From Cantharellus purpuraceus (Eukaryota > Basidiomycota > Agaricomycetes > Cantharellales > Hydnaceae): DNA of 64,000 nucleotides. The translations under genes and the position numbers were made by a program. The number at the start of each line of letters is the position of its first letter. Positions within the stretch are counted from its first letter, which is position 1. The stretch covers positions 124,001-188,000 of the forward strand of contig JALBUN010000001.1 in NCBI GenBank assembly GCA_025174535.1. The letters run 5' to 3'. Positions 24,701 to 36,154 of this stretch are shown here, piece by piece. The notes under the pieces were generated by a model. That model was not told the origin of the DNA. It did not search any database and saw only the letters and a list, made by a program, of their open reading frames with translations.

Positions 24701-27458
24701 AAAATTTCCCGAATCTGCCTAACATTCCCCCGTCATGCCGAAGATACAACTCTGCACTCAAGACAGCTGCAAGATCGCGCGAAACGTGGTGTTCGGTCGA
24801 CTGTCGGTTATCGATATGGTGTGGCCTTTCACTGGCGGTGTGGCGGAGGTGTGTGGCCTGCCCGAGTCTATGAGAAGAACAAGCGTTCCTCTTGGGCGTG
24901 ATGCACCACCACCCCTGATGCAAGTGCCCAATTCACTACAAGCTTCACGGTTTGCTCTGCATTTGAACACTCCTGGCTGACTGGGAAGGTCTGAGAGAGA
25001 TCTTCTCCATGGGATTTTCTCTTTCGAGGCGTATCTTGATTGTGAGAGTCGTGTCACAGCGGGCTGGAACAGGTAAAACTGAAACAGGCTTACCCGGAAT
25101 GGACTGTGAATAAACCCCGACTTTACTTCCCGCAGGCTCTGACTCCGCTCAGCTTCAAGTTTTGCACTACTTCATTGCATGAAGCCAAGTTCTCTCTTGT
25201 AATAGCTTAGCGGGAGATGTGGCAGCTCGCCCTCACAGCTCTGCTGCACGGCCAAGCATGGTGAAGCGCATCGATGCCTGCAATGCCACGCGTGCATTTA
25301 TTCGACGCAAGTTTTGCTCCGATGACGCTCGACGTGGAAGAGCTGTGGGATGTTATCCTTTCAGAATTGAAAACAATCCATGGCTCGACGTATACACCAC
25401 AGAAAACATTGCTTGGTCGTTTTTCAGCCGCCGAAGGAGAATACCTTGTGCGAGCGCCATGGAGGATGCTCTACTGGGTTTTGATCAACTCGTTAGGCAG
25501 CCCGACATGAGGATCTTATTAGAACAGGGCTTGGCTGCCAAGGTGTGTCTCAGATGACGCTGATAGATTGAGTCTTTCACGATGCACTAAGTGCAAGGTA
25601 CGAAGCGCTGTAATCACATTGTTCCCAGCTCGATAACTTTCTCCCCTTTGAAATATTCAATCGGCACATCTGGATATCACTTTTCATGGATACTGCAGTT
25701 CACACCCCTTGCCAACAGCGAGTTATCGAGGTTCTGTTTACAATAGTCGACCTCTGTTCTACATTCACTCCCTCTGGTGCCTTTCATCACGGAAGTTCTC
25801 AGGGTTTCAATCAGGTGCCGGACTGTGATGTTGCTTTTATTTCCTTGGCTTGTCGGTGTAGCCAGCGTCAATTCTGTTTGCAGCGTTACCAGTTGTGTAT
25901 CAATGAGGAAGGAACAGTCCATCTGGAGTTATCATCGTCTCTGTGTTCCGGTCCACCTCGTACTGATCCTTCTCTCGGGAACACACGTCTTTGTTGTATA
26001 GTGATGCCGAGGCCGGGTCGAGCTCTTGGATATGCCGAAGTCTGACTACCCTGGCCTAATTCTCCCGGTTTACCATCACACGTCATAATATCTTTCGATC
26101 CTGTTGCTTTTCCCGTTTTGTCATACTCCCACGGTCCCACAATCTCAGTGCTGCCTCAAGCAGCAATTGGCCAGATATTAGCACCATTCAGCACTCCACT
26201 GCACACTTGCAAGGGAGTCTCTCACGCCCACCTCCTTAACTACTAGGTCATTCCTGTCTCTCTGTAGACCATAAAACCACAAGATGCGTCATAGAAACGA
26301 TAATCTAGCCTGCCTCGGCGACTTCGTGCGAGACACTCGGCAGGGAAAGGTGGTGCACGACAGCCAGTTGCCATGACATGCGATTGTTGTACGCAGACAT
26401 TACGAGGAACAACAACCTGTCTCTTAAGTCGAGGCCCATGTCGTGATCATGATAGTGAAGCAATCGTCATTCTATGCTGACCAGTTTTAACAGACAGGAG
26501 AATGATCTGCGCCACTCATAACCTATGGTGCGTTGTCCACGTGAGCTACGTACACAATCATCAGAAACCTCATTGATCACGTTATGAAGACAACGATGAA
26601 GCAACAGTATTGTACAGCAGTGGCTGTATTGAGCTCTTTTATCAGGACAGGAGCCGCGGCGGATTGATATACAGCATGGTTCTTTTCGGCACCTTCATCC
26701 GCTCCAGAAGTCTAAGCCAACGCTTGTACGAAGTGATAGTGTGGTCCCGATGGGTTTCGATTTATAGATATGCACAGATAATGGTATCCGAGAAAAAACG
26801 GTATCCGAGCAAACAAGGTGCGCTGCCGCCAATGTTCCTATCCAACTTGACCACTCAGCACGAAAACTCGCCCTTCGCAGCATGATAATGCCCAGTGAAT
26901 GAGTGTAGTTGCGTCGGCTGCAAGGGGGCCGTGCCAACTGAATTTCGGTATTAGTCAACTGAGATCATCTCGTTATCACTCCCCCCTTTCAAAACCTGGA
27001 GCTCAGATATTAATGCTTGATCATTCACGGTATGAGCGAGTTGTAGGCACTTAAGGATGATGCTCATCAATGGATCTGCTCCAATGTGATGCAATTTTGG
27101 AGAACTCCATACTCATACCCCGTCTCATTATGGCGCCGCAAAATTGACAGCAGTCTGTCCTTGCAAACTCAACACCGTTTTAATACTAGAGTGACCCACC
27201 TTTTCAACAGGTCAACCATGTCAACATTGCAAGCAACATCTACACACTTGACAATCAATTCCACTTCACAGGATGAATCATGCAGTCCAATTAAATTGAT
27301 TCTGGCCCCCTCTTGCAGTTAAAAATTGGCATGATTACAGTGCCTGAACAGTACTAGGTTGGTTTCTAAATGTGAATGGAGATGCCATGATCAGAATTTG
27401 AAATAACAAACTTACATAGCTTTTAATGCTCAGGGGCTCAGCCTTAATGGGGAGATAC

Positions 27459-28898
27459 TGTTATGACCATATTAATTAACACCCAGCTCCCCACCCAATC
27501 TACTCAGATCCCCACACACATGAAATCTATACTCCTTATGGAAACCATCACATCTCCATTAGTCCATCCAATCATCATCACTGTTCCCATTCATCCATCT
27601 CTGGTTCCACTGATGCATCAGCATCACTATAGGAACTCAGACATCCATCCCCATTGGACTCAGACATACTCTTGTAAGGCCATTGGTGTTTTGGAACCAT
27701 GAACTTCAACCTAAACTGTGGTGTTAATCACAATCTAAGTTTAGCCTGAGGATGTACAACCTTTCAAGGCTAGCAATAAGCTTGAAACTATTTTAACAGA
27801 GAACCCAATTAAGAAATTATATTCCGGTGAACAAACACAATCAATGTTGCCACAGGAAGTGAAGCAATAGAGATTTTTATGCTTGTCATGTGTAGTTCAC
27901 ACTTTACTGCTGATGCAATGTAAAGTCAAGATTGACAGGTGTTCAAGGGTTCAGATACTTCAAAGGGGGAAGTAACCTATTGCCTTAGGACCACAGGTTG
28001 AGTGGATTAAAGTCAACAATAATCCCTTCAATGTAAAAAGATAGATACACACTTGAACACTTCCTTCTGAACAAGTGTATTCACTATACATGTCTTATCC
28101 ATGATAGAATTGACAGTCAAAGGATATTAATCTCATCTCAAAGAGGTGAGTTAACAGATTGTGGTGTTGATTTATTGAAATGCCTACAATTGAACCAACC
28201 AATCAATAGCAAAGTATGTATTAGCCTGACTAACCTCAGAGTCTCAATTTAATGTGCAGTATTCTTGACCAACCAATAGCCTAGTATGTATTAACCTGAC
28301 TAACCTCAGAGTCTCAATTAAACGTGCAAGGCTCTTGATTATAACCAATTGCCCAATATGTGATAATTTGACTAACCTCAGAGTCTCAATTACATGTGTA
28401 GGATTCTTGATCAATGAATAACAATTAATACACTTCAAGTTACTGCTCCAAGTGGGCTTGTAGTGTGTTAATTACTAATCAGTTACTCTGTATTAACCTC
28501 TTCTCCAAGTTTGATTAATATTAGAGCCTGCTGTGCTTGTAATATAATAGCTTCTGGCTTCTCTGAGAGTCAATCAAAGCTAATATACCTTAAGAGTAGC
28601 TGATATAAGTGTGCTGCTTATGTGATGATTACTCAATGCTTGAGTAGACACTGCTGTGTGCGTGTGGTAAAAAGATATTCTTTATTGCACTGCTGTTGCA
28701 GCCCTTTTTATATACATGGGCTATCTAGCTTATGTAACTAATTAGAGAATATTCCTGAGGCTTAGGGAAGCCCCTAGAAGGAAAGAGAAGGCCAGAGAAC
28801 CTTGTGGAAGGTCCAGGAAGGTGTGAGGTGGAATTGATGGAGGTGGAGTAGATGGAGATGGAGTCTGGAGATAGGACTTGGTGTTACAGGATGTAACA
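27459..28898 (+). mobile_element. Truncated LTR B interrupted by an A-like LTR and an LTR C fragment
   Basis: LTR B starts TGTTATGAC at 27459, directly after the polypurine-like GGGGAGATAC that precedes B-type LTRs elsewhere in the window. It breaks off at 27686, where a sequence beginning TGTTTTGGAACC starts, the same 12 bases that open LTR A at 40340. The interior is A/T-rich, non-coding, and has a TATATA run near 28710. A piece of LTR C in minus orientation, ending in GATGTAACA, closes the block at about 28898. Boundaries inside the block are approximate and no TSD was found. Confidence 0.55.
28195..28410. repeat. Three tandem copies of a ~66-bp unit
   Basis: The motif TGACTAACCTCAGAGTCTCA recurs three times at a spacing of about 65-68 bp, each time followed by an AATT-rich stretch and a TTCTTGA/CTCTTGA box and preceded by ACCAAT and GTATGT. 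It lies inside the A-like LTR and is probably part of that LTR's non-coding body. Confidence 0.75.
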
Positions 28899-29085
28899 GA
28901 CCTACTATTTCCTAACTTTCTTTATTCCATATCATGTAATGGGGATGATGAAAATTCTGGAAAAAAATCATGTAACTTCTCACCATTTGTCACAAAAGGT
29001 TTGTGTGGTCAAACTCTGCTTATTTTACCATGAAAGCTATTTCTTTTGCTGACAAGGCAAATGTCATGTCTCTCCTCTTATCAGG
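28899..29085. other. Unassigned A/T-rich spacer between nested LTRs
   Basis: About 190 bp between the LTR C fragment and the next LTR B. No open frame or repeat boundary is recognised. It may be the far end of the A-like LTR. Confidence 0.4.
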
Positions 29086-30162
29086 TGTTATGCACTAGGT
29101 CTGATGGGGGTTGGAGTTTGGGGTCAGAGTCAGATTGGGTCATGAAGATTGGATCAGACTTGGTTTTGATGGAATGGACTTGGCTTCAGCTTATGTGCTA
29201 CCCCCTCACTAATACTGGTGTGAGATTTCAGAGATGGAGTAGGACTTTAGCTAGTTTCAGATCAGACTTAGGACCTAGATGTTACATCCTGTAACACCAA
29301 GTCTGATCTCTGGACTCCATCTCCATCTCCTTCTACTCCACCTCTGTCAACTCCACCTTTGTCAAACCTGAACTCCATTTATTGTTCTGGGTTACAACAA
29401 ACTGCTACCTTTTATATTGCTTAGCATTAGTTCAGACTTGAGTCTGAACTCTGAACTCCTTTCTGTGTTGTATTCCATATCCATCTTATTGTTCTATCAC
29501 TTTTAGTTTTATCATTCAATTCTTCACATACTTATATGGGCTACTCTCTGTATGTTAGATTTTCCCCATCAACTTCTTGGTTGCTAGCTTCTTGACAAGT
29601 ACCTTCTTGACAAGTTGAACTCTGGATCCCTGATCCAACTCTATACTCTCCAAAATATTGGACTGACAATCTGAGGGGGTGTAACACACAAGTTGAAGCC
29701 AAGTCCACTCAATCTGACCCAATAGTTATTGCTCCATTCTGTCTCTGGTTGAACTGGAACAGTAAAGTCCCCTCCCCTCACTAGCATCTGAACTCTGATT
29801 ACTACTTTGAACCCTATGTACCAGCCCTTAACACTAGACATGATTTGATATTCAAACTGGGGAATGAAGTCCCCAGTAATGCAACTTGAATACATATTGG
29901 AAATCTAATAATAATTACTCCAGCGATGTCTCCAAGGCCAATGGCCTTACATGAATATGTCCAAGTCCAACAGGGATAGATGTCTGAGTTCCTATGGTGA
30001 TGCTGATGCATCAACAGAACTGGAGATGGATGGGCAGAAACAATGGTGTTGATCAGACAGACTAATGGAGAGGTGACAATTTCTAAATAGAGTATAGATT
30101 TCATATGCACAGGGATCTGGATGGATTGGATGGGGATCTGGTGTTAATGATATGATCATAAC
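29086..30162 (-). mobile_element. LTR of family B, minus orientation, split by a solo LTR C
   Basis: The left end TGTTATGCACTAGG is the reverse complement of the right end of LTR B at 36155-36695. The right part includes the shared GATATTCAAACTGGGGAATG and AATAATAATTACTCC blocks and ends at GATCATAAC, one base short of the usual CATAACA end. LTR A begins at the next base. About 520 bp remain if the inserted LTR C is removed. Confidence 0.8.
29280..29833 (+). mobile_element. Solo LTR of family C with perfect 5-bp target duplication
   Basis: The 554-bp sequence starts TGTTACATCCTG and ends AGCCCTTAACA. It is flanked by CTAGA at 29275-29279 and again at 29834-29838. Removing it plus one CTAGA rejoins the surrounding LTR B. 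A lone LTR with a target duplication is the usual trace of LTR-LTR recombination after a full insertion. No coding capacity. Confidence 0.92.
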
Positions 30163-31376
30163 TGTATGGGAACTGGTTTTCCCTGAAAAGATCTTGTTTA
30201 TGGTCCCAAAATTGTATATTTTCACTTTATGGCCTTAAAATATCAGCATATACATGCTGCTTTCTCTTGATTTAGAGTCATTCAAATATTCTCTATTTTT
30301 TCATATTTTTTTTTTTGGGAATTTTCTATGCAGAAATGGGTTCACAAATTTATTGTCCTGCTGGGCAAAGTTTTGGACCCACATGGACCCACAAAACTTC
30401 ACAGATGTCAGCAGCTTCACAGTCAGCAGAGTCACCTGATCTACTGACTCATTTTCGATCACATGACTCATTTCAATCTCTGACCCAATCTGATCACCAC
30501 TGCCAGTAAATCCTCAATATCTTGGCAACCACAGCTCCTCCTGACTCCATTTTTGGTGGAGAGTTCAACAGAAGCTGTGCCTACCCATAGCTGTCCTGAT
30601 CAGCCTGGGAAACAGAGTATTGCCTGAGTTATTTGAGTAATAGTGACTCATGCTATGACTCCTATGATACAGTATATAAGGAGGCCATTTTGCCTCTGAA
30701 TAAATAACCATTTCTACCCTATCTTTTGCACATCAGTGTGACTAGAGTGACATACAGTGTCATCCTCTTTATCTCAGTAACCGTCGATCGTCCAGTTCAA
30801 GGGTTGCTTACAGTTGTGTAACTGTATTTGATTGCACTCAAAGTAGTGATTGTCCTGCTTTGGACATGAGTGTAGTATCTACCTTGCGTGACTACAAATC
30901 TACAGGGTGAGATTGTCTGTTGATAGTCCTGCCATTAGTGCTCTTTGTTTAAGTTACTAGTGTGTACTGCCTTAGCAGAGCATTAGGATCTTGAACTTGT
31001 GTGAAGCAGTTGCTAGACTACTTCACACATTGCTGTTACCTGCTTCAGAGTGTCACTGGTTGGACGGTTGGATTCATCCACCTACTTCCTCTAGCCTCTA
31101 AGTGCATTCCCCTCTTTTTGGAATATCTGGACCCCTAAGCATCTGTGAACTCTAGACTCTGGAAGTCTTATTCATTCCCTACTGCTAAGAAATGTATTAC
31201 CTTCCTGTGTATCATCTGCATTGATCATTACAATGGATTGTAACCAAAGTACAAACATTAAATTGTTTCTGGAGTTGTGCTGCAGTAGGATTTGATATTC
31301 TTCTCAGCTGTTCATTCATGGAATTGTGGTGATTTAGAGTTTGCCCTAACACCATAATTTTGCAGGTTCCAAAACA
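30163..31376 (+). mobile_element. LTR-like element A, left copy
   Basis: A 1214-bp non-coding unit runs from TGTATGGGAACT to GGTTCCAAAACA, related along its length to the reverse complement of 40340-41750. Its ends are partly inverted copies of each other (TGTxTxGGAACC). It has an A/T-rich start, a TATATAAGG box near 30673 and a poly-T run. No convincing target duplication is seen (ATAAC left, CATAC right). Left it abuts LTR B, right it abuts integrase sequence, suggesting a later deletion at one side. Confidence 0.75.
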
Positions 31377-31641
31377 CATACTGTAGTACAGGAGTTACAG
31401 TAGTGTTGAATATACTCTTGCATTTTTGGCCATATGTAGTCTCATTGGATTAACTCTTGTGTGTGGTTTGTCCAAAATGGCCAGAGATTGAGTGGTCATG
31501 ATAGTACTGCAAAACTCAGAGTTGTAGACCATTGACATCAGGGACGTACTGTATATCTGACCATTATGTTGGAGATATCCTTCAGGGTCAAGTGACCACT
31601 TTGGATCAGAAGAGTCATCCAAGTGTTTAACTGCAACAGGA
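31377..31641 (-). pseudogene. pol: Ty3/gypsy pol remnant: integrase N-terminus / end of RNase H
   Basis: Read on the minus strand, this matches the pol of the element at 54054-56469 over its RNase H-integrase junction (SDPKWSLDPEG and the zinc-binding HHCC start). It has lost several codons to TGA/TAA. It is a target fragment into which LTR C at 31642 and element A at 31376 landed. Confidence 0.75.
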
Positions 31642-32243
31642 TGTTAAGGGCTGATACTAAAGGTTCAATGGAGTAACCAGAGTTCAGATGCTAGTGAGGA
31701 AAGGGAGGGGACTTCACTGTTCCAGTTCAACTGGAGACAGAGTGGGGCAATAAAGTCAGATTGAGTGGACTTGGCTTCAACTTGTGTGTTGCACCCCCTC
31801 AGATTGTCAGTCCAATATTTCAGAGTTTGGAGTATAGAATTAGATCAGGGATCTCAAGTTCAACTTGTCAAGAAGATACTTTGTCAAGAAGCTAGCAACC
31901 AAGAAGTTGATAGGGCAAAACTGAGTCAATATATGAACTACTGTAACATACAGAGAGTAGCCCATATAAGTATACAAAGAATTGAATGGTAAACTAAAAG
32001 CGATTGGACAATAAGACAGATGTGGAATACAACATGGAAAGGAGTTTGGAGTCTGGACTCAAGTCCAAACTAATACTAAGCAATATAAAAGATGAAGGTT
32101 TGTTGTAACCCATAAGAGAAAAGCTATTTATATGGAGAACAATAATAGAGTTCAGGGTTGATGGAGGTGGAGTTGATGGATGTGGAGTAGAAGGAGATAG
32201 AGATGGAGTCCAGAGATTGGACTTGCTGTTACAGGATGTAACA
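31642..32243 (-). mobile_element. LTR of family C, the 3' LTR of nest element E
   Basis: A 602-bp LTR in minus orientation: starts TGTTAAGGGCTG and ends ACAGGATGTAACA on the plus strand. Next to it, on the internal side, is GTATCTCCC, the complement of the purine-rich GGGAGATAC that also borders LTR B in other copies. I read this as the polypurine tract plus 3' LTR of a minus-strand element whose pol and gag lie to the right (34031-42730). The left flank is old integrase sequence. Confidence 0.75.
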
Positions 32244-32387
32244 GTATCTCCCTTCTAGATTGAGCCCATGAGATCTTAGTCAGCATCATGGGAAAAATGT
32301 TGGTATATGCATTTGAATTGGCACACAAGGCTGGGCCAATTATTAAAACATATGTCATTCCCTCCTTGTCTCTTACCACCATCTGCT

Positions 32388-33988
32388 ATGCCTTCTACAG
32401 ATGAACTTTACCAGCAATGTGCCAAGTTGGACAAGTTGATTGCAGAGGCTGATGCCACAGAAAAAGAAGGCAGAAGAGGAGAAGAGGATAAAGAGAGAGG
32501 AGGCAGCTCATGTGAGAGCTGCTGAAGTTGCCTGAGTCAGGGTGGAGGCTACAAAGAAAAGGGCCTTGACAAAGGCAGCCATAAAAGGCAAGGAGGTCAT
32601 CTGGGACCTGGATGAGGAGTCTGAACTGGACCTCATATGTGATATGTGCATAAAGCATGACGATGTGTGCAAGTGGGCAACAGTGAGTGAAACAGTGATG
32701 GTGGGTTTGTATCATACTGATTATTATTGTTTTAGTTGGGGAAATCCTGTTCTTGCCTTGCATGCCAATCAAATTGGCTGAAATGCGAGGCAAAGGGTTG
32801 CACTCCTCCATGTCAGAAGTGTGATTGCAAGGAGGGCAGCAGTGTGGTGGAACCTTCTCCCAAGTGTTGGAGGATGAGGACCATGTCCATTGGTCCTGCC
32901 ATTGAGAACAGACCTATAACACTGGTAGAAGCCATGTAGGATGTCAGTATCAACGTGGCTGCAGTGGCTTATTGATTAATTGAGTTTCCTGGGCACACTG
33001 AGGGAATGAATGCAGCTCTCCAGGGCATTGAGGCCCACTTAGGTGAGCTCACTGGAATGTTCCACAATTATATGATGGGATGGAAATGGAGTCTGCTCCA
33101 AAGGGAGTTGGATGCATTGGAGTTGGAAACTCTGGGCACTGTACATGATACGGACTCAGATTCCACAGGATCTTGGGATTCCATAGTGTTAAGGGCTGGG
33201 AAACTAGGGGTTCAATGGAATAACTGGAGTTCAGCTGCTAGTGAAGAAGGGGAGGGGACTTTACTGTTCTGGTTCAACCAGAGACAGAATGGGGCAATAA
33301 CTATTGAGTCAGATTGAGTGGACTTGGCTTCAACTTGTATGTTGTGCTTCCTCAGATTGTCAGTCCAATATTTTGGAGTTCAGAGTACAGAGTTGGATCA
33401 AGGATCTGGAGTTTGACTTGTCAAGAAAGTACTTGTCAAGAAGCTAGCAACCAAGAAGTTGATGGGGCAATCTTAGTTGATATACAAACCACTGTAATAG
33501 ACAGAGAGTAGCCTGTATAAGTATGTGGAGAATTGAATGATGAAACTAAAAGCGATAAGACAATAAGATGGATATGGGGTGCAGCATGGAAAGGAGTTTG
33601 GAGTTCAGACCCAAGTCCAAACTATACTAAGCAATATAAAAGAGGAAGGTTTGTTGTGACCAATAAGAAGAAACTACTTATAAGGAGAACAATAATGGAG
33701 CTTGGGGTTGACAGAGGTGGAGTTGACAGAGAATGGAGATGAAGGAGATGTAGATGTAGATGGAGATCTGGAGATCAGACTTGGTGTTATAGAATGTAAC
33801 ACATGGAGAATTTCAATGGGTTGGATGATGAGACATGGTGGCCATGGGAGGCGATAGACAGGATGATTAGGGAGCAGGAGCCAGAACTGGAGATTTTGGA
33901 GAAGGAGGGGACAGTGGATGGGGAGTCAGAGGAATTGGATGCAGGAGAGTTGGAGGTTGAGGAGAAGTGGTGTAGTCAGAGAATGTGA
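32388..33988 (+). pseudogene. Antisense Zn2Cys6 gene of element E (decayed copy, split by a solo LTR)
   Basis: Opposite to E's pol and lying between pol and its 3' LTR. From ATG 32388: a helical Glu/Lys-rich N-terminus (MPSTDELYQQC...), then a Gal4-type cluster split by a 53-nt GT-AG intron (32683-32735): C-x2-C-x6-C (CDMCIKHDDVC) before it and C-x2-C-x6-C (CLACQSNWLKC) after it. A leucine-rich helix (HLGELTGMFHNYMMGW) follows, then an acidic end. The C-terminal 60 residues (MENFNGLDDETW...) resume at 33803, beyond a solo LTR C. Lesions: a one-base shift near 32463 and an in-frame TGA where CGA is expected near 32530. Zn2Cys6 proteins are fungal DNA-binding regulators (family knowledge). The stop at 33988 is only 43 bp from the convergent pol stop. 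Confidence 0.7.
33187..33801 (-). mobile_element. Solo LTR of family C inside the antisense gene
   Basis: 615 bp, starts TGTTAAGGGCTG and ends AGAATGTAACA, minus orientation. Flanks CATAG (33182-33186) and CATGG (33802-33806) match at 4 of 5 bases, consistent with an ageing target duplication. Removing it rejoins the two parts of the Zn2Cys6 gene. Confidence 0.85.
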
Positions 33989-34030
33989 TGAATAGTGAAT
34001 GGATGATTTTTCTTGGAGAAAACTGGAGAA

Positions 34031-34843
34031 TCAAAGCAACATGGGGCCAGGTTTATGAGGGTAGGCTGTGTGGAAATTGGAGATGATCTCCATTGGATGT
34101 CCTAGTTCTGAGGCAGGTAGCCAGGAGGTTTCTTCATCAGTTCCTTTGTATCCTGCCCACCTGACAAGGTATTGCAGTTTACATTTTCTTCTCTTGTCAA
34201 TCTTGGAGTCTAGAATCTCTGAAATCTCATACTCTCATTCTCCATCTATGATGATAGGAGGGTCTGGAGTTGGTTCTCAACTGGAGAATGGATCTGGAGT
34301 TGAAGGTTCAGGCATGGAAATGTGGAAGATGGGATGAATGGAGCACATGCTTTCTTGTGGATGGAGGGTGAAGGAGTTGGAACCTGCTTGAGTGATGATT
34401 TTGAATGGGCCAAGGTATTTCTCCAATAGTTTCTTGGAAGGTCTCGTGGTACAGATATTGTCAGATTTGACAAAAACCTTGTCTCCAACCTTGAAGTCCA
34501 GGGCTGGGGATTGGTGATGGTCGGCAGAGGTTAAGTATTGGTATTGGGCATCGGAGATGGTTTTTTGGAGATCTGATGGAGTTCATGGAGATCCACAGCA
34601 AAGTCTTGCTCTTGAGGAAGTGAGGTCTCATTTGGGATGTATGGAGATGTTTGGGTGATAACCCTTGTTGGAAAAGAATGGAGATAAGCCAGTAGTGGTG
34701 TTTGGAATTCTGTGAGTGGGAGTAAGTTGGACCAGTTGTTCTGTTGGTAGTTGCAATAGACTCAGAGGTACTGTTCCAGAGTCTGGTTCATTCATTTGGT
34801 TTGTCCATTGGCTTCCAGATGGTAACCAGAGGTGAAGTGGAGT
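34031..34843 (-). pseudogene. pol: Element E pol, C-terminus: integrase tail and chromodomain
   Basis: Reading leftwards, the sequence parallels the pol of 54054-54900: integrase catalytic-core tail (HFTSGYHLEANGQ-like), a GDKVFVK...K-L-x-K-Y-L-GP block, a PVFHISMPEP-like motif, a chromodomain (EISEILDSKID...YLVRW), and an end at 34031. Many codons have become stops. CpG-containing codons of the younger relative appear here as TpG/CpA, so the copy is older. Chromodomain integrases direct insertion to heterochromatin (family knowledge). Confidence 0.8.
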
Positions 34844-36016
34844 TTACTTTCCATCGATCCTACACCCTCCTTTCCGACCCCAACAACGATCGCAGGACCG
34901 AAGGCAGCAAGTTGGGCTGGTAGGCCACACACACTCCATGCCCGCATCATGACACAAGTCACAAATTACACTGGGCTCACTGAATGGCTCCATCGGAGCC
35001 AGAGCCTTGGGTGGTCCACCCCTTCTCGATGCGGCCTCCAAGTGCTCCCTCTCCTCCTCCTTGTCCTGCTGTTCCACCGCCACCTTCTCCATCTTGCGCT
35101 TGCCAAGCTGGATCGCCAACCTAGTGACATGCAGCTCCTTCTTATGGGTTGCCAACATGCGATTCTCCGCTTTGCACCATATAACCCTCCGGTCCACCTC
35201 CCGCTTCTCTGTATCAGCACTTGGGTGCACCTTCAATGAAAAGATTGCAACCTCAAGGTTCTTCTTGGTGGTAGCAGCATAGAGCTCCACCCTTTTGCGA
35301 GCTTCAACTGTGGCTACCCAAGCCATCTCCTCGTAACAATTTGAGGTTGGATCTGGCTCTGCATCTGTCCCAACATCCACACCCTCAGGCTCTGCATTTG
35401 TGTCGAGCTCCATATTGGCATCAGGATCTGCCTCCACTTCCGCCTTCTCTGCCTCCGCCGCATCATCTTCCTCAGCCACACCCACCGCAAATAATGGCTG
35501 TGACCACAGGCGTAACGGCGAGTCCACCATAGGGGCAGTCATCGGACAGGTTGACTCCATCCACGTAATCGAGATGATGGCAACCTCGGGGGTCCCTGCC
35601 TGTATTGGCACACTCGGACTCCCTGAGTGACTAGTCGCCCCTGCCCCAGTCACCTCCTCTACCTCCATGGCGGCTTCTAGCTCGTGCGCCTGCTCTTCCA
35701 CTTCCTTCAGTCTTGTGGCCTCCATCGTGGCTGCAAGTTCCTTGACCCTGTGGGCTCACTCGGCTTTGGCTTCCTCCTCCTTCCTTCTCTGTTCCATCTC
35801 CGCCTCCTCCTTCCATCTCTGCTCCTCCTCCTCCTCCTTATGTCTCTGCTGCTCCTCCTCCTCCTTACATCTCCGCTCCTCCTCCTCCTCCTTCCATCTC
35901 CATTCCACCTCCTTCTCCTCTTTCCGTCTCTGCTCCTCTTCCTCTTCCTTCTGTCGAGCCAGGAGCAACTGCTCAAGCTCAGCCACGCTCATGCTTGCCA
36001 AAGGGTTTGACATCAT
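34844..36016 (-). pseudogene. Antisense Zn2Cys6 gene, second copy, 3'-truncated
   Basis: Reads leftwards from ATG 36016 (MMSNPLASMSVAELEQLLLA). Residues ~20-90 are tandem Glu/Arg/Trp/Lys repeats (WRWKEEEE type), a long charged coiled coil. Next are a Pro/Ser segment, an acidic Asp/Glu stretch, and a helical block (YAATTKKNLEVAIFSL ... EKREVDRRVIWCKAENR). The Gal4-type cluster fits C-x2-C-x6-C-x12-C-x2-C-x6-C (CDLCHDAGMEC, then CDRCWGRKGGC). It stops shortly after the cluster, where integrase sequence begins, so the C-terminal part known from the 50351 copy is missing. One in-frame TGA interrupts the end of the coiled coil. A TATA box (36044-36053, minus) sits about 30 bp upstream of the start, as in the other copy. 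Apart from these lesions, 293 codons are open in one run. Confidence 0.8.
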
Positions 36017-36043
36017 TGAGGATAAGACCTCAATCCTGCCCCT

Positions 36044-36053
36044 CCTTTTATAT
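36044..36053 (-). promoter_or_regulatory. TATA box of the antisense Zn2Cys6 gene, copy 2
   Basis: ATATAAAAGG on the minus strand, 28-37 bp upstream of the ATG at 36016. The same box, spacing and surrounding sequence occur at 50311-50320 in the other copy, between the LTR and the ORF. Confidence 0.7.
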
Positions 36054-36154
36054 GTCTCCAGACCCCCAGTATAACTCTGACTGTGCCCAACCATCTCACC
36101 TATTCAATCCACAGACATGGGGCCTCAGGGGCTTGGCCTTAAATGGAGAGATAC

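Larger units (their letters stand above)
12350..27430. other. Gene-poor 15-kb stretch, nothing recognisable
   Basis: Both strands carry only short, overlapping open frames. The longest (18177-18617 plus, 146 codons; 13457-13834 plus, 125; 24282-24674 plus, 130; 25686-26045 plus, 119) show no motif I know. Base composition is balanced and no reverse transcriptase, transposase or LTR ends are visible. Plausible but unassigned exon-like pieces end at good donor sites, for example near 17106 and near 23320. Two structured repeats lie inside (17620-18035 and 18606-18708). It may hold fast-evolving intron-rich genes or very old decayed sequence. Confidence 0.4.

Noticed and set aside
28195..28410. 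CRISPR-like array
   Set aside because: Only three degenerate units of about 66 bp without unique spacers, lying inside an LTR in a eukaryotic genome.
30158..31381. Target duplication around the left copy of element A
   Set aside because: Flanks ATAAC and CATAC do not match and the two sides belong to different elements, so a deletion junction is likelier.
35667..36074. Long Ser/Leu-rich open frames on the plus strand opposite the Glu-rich coiled coil (and 50244-50723 on the minus strand)
   Set aside because: They are mirror frames of GAG/GGA-type codon repeats of the antisense Zn2Cys6 gene, with no independent coding signal.
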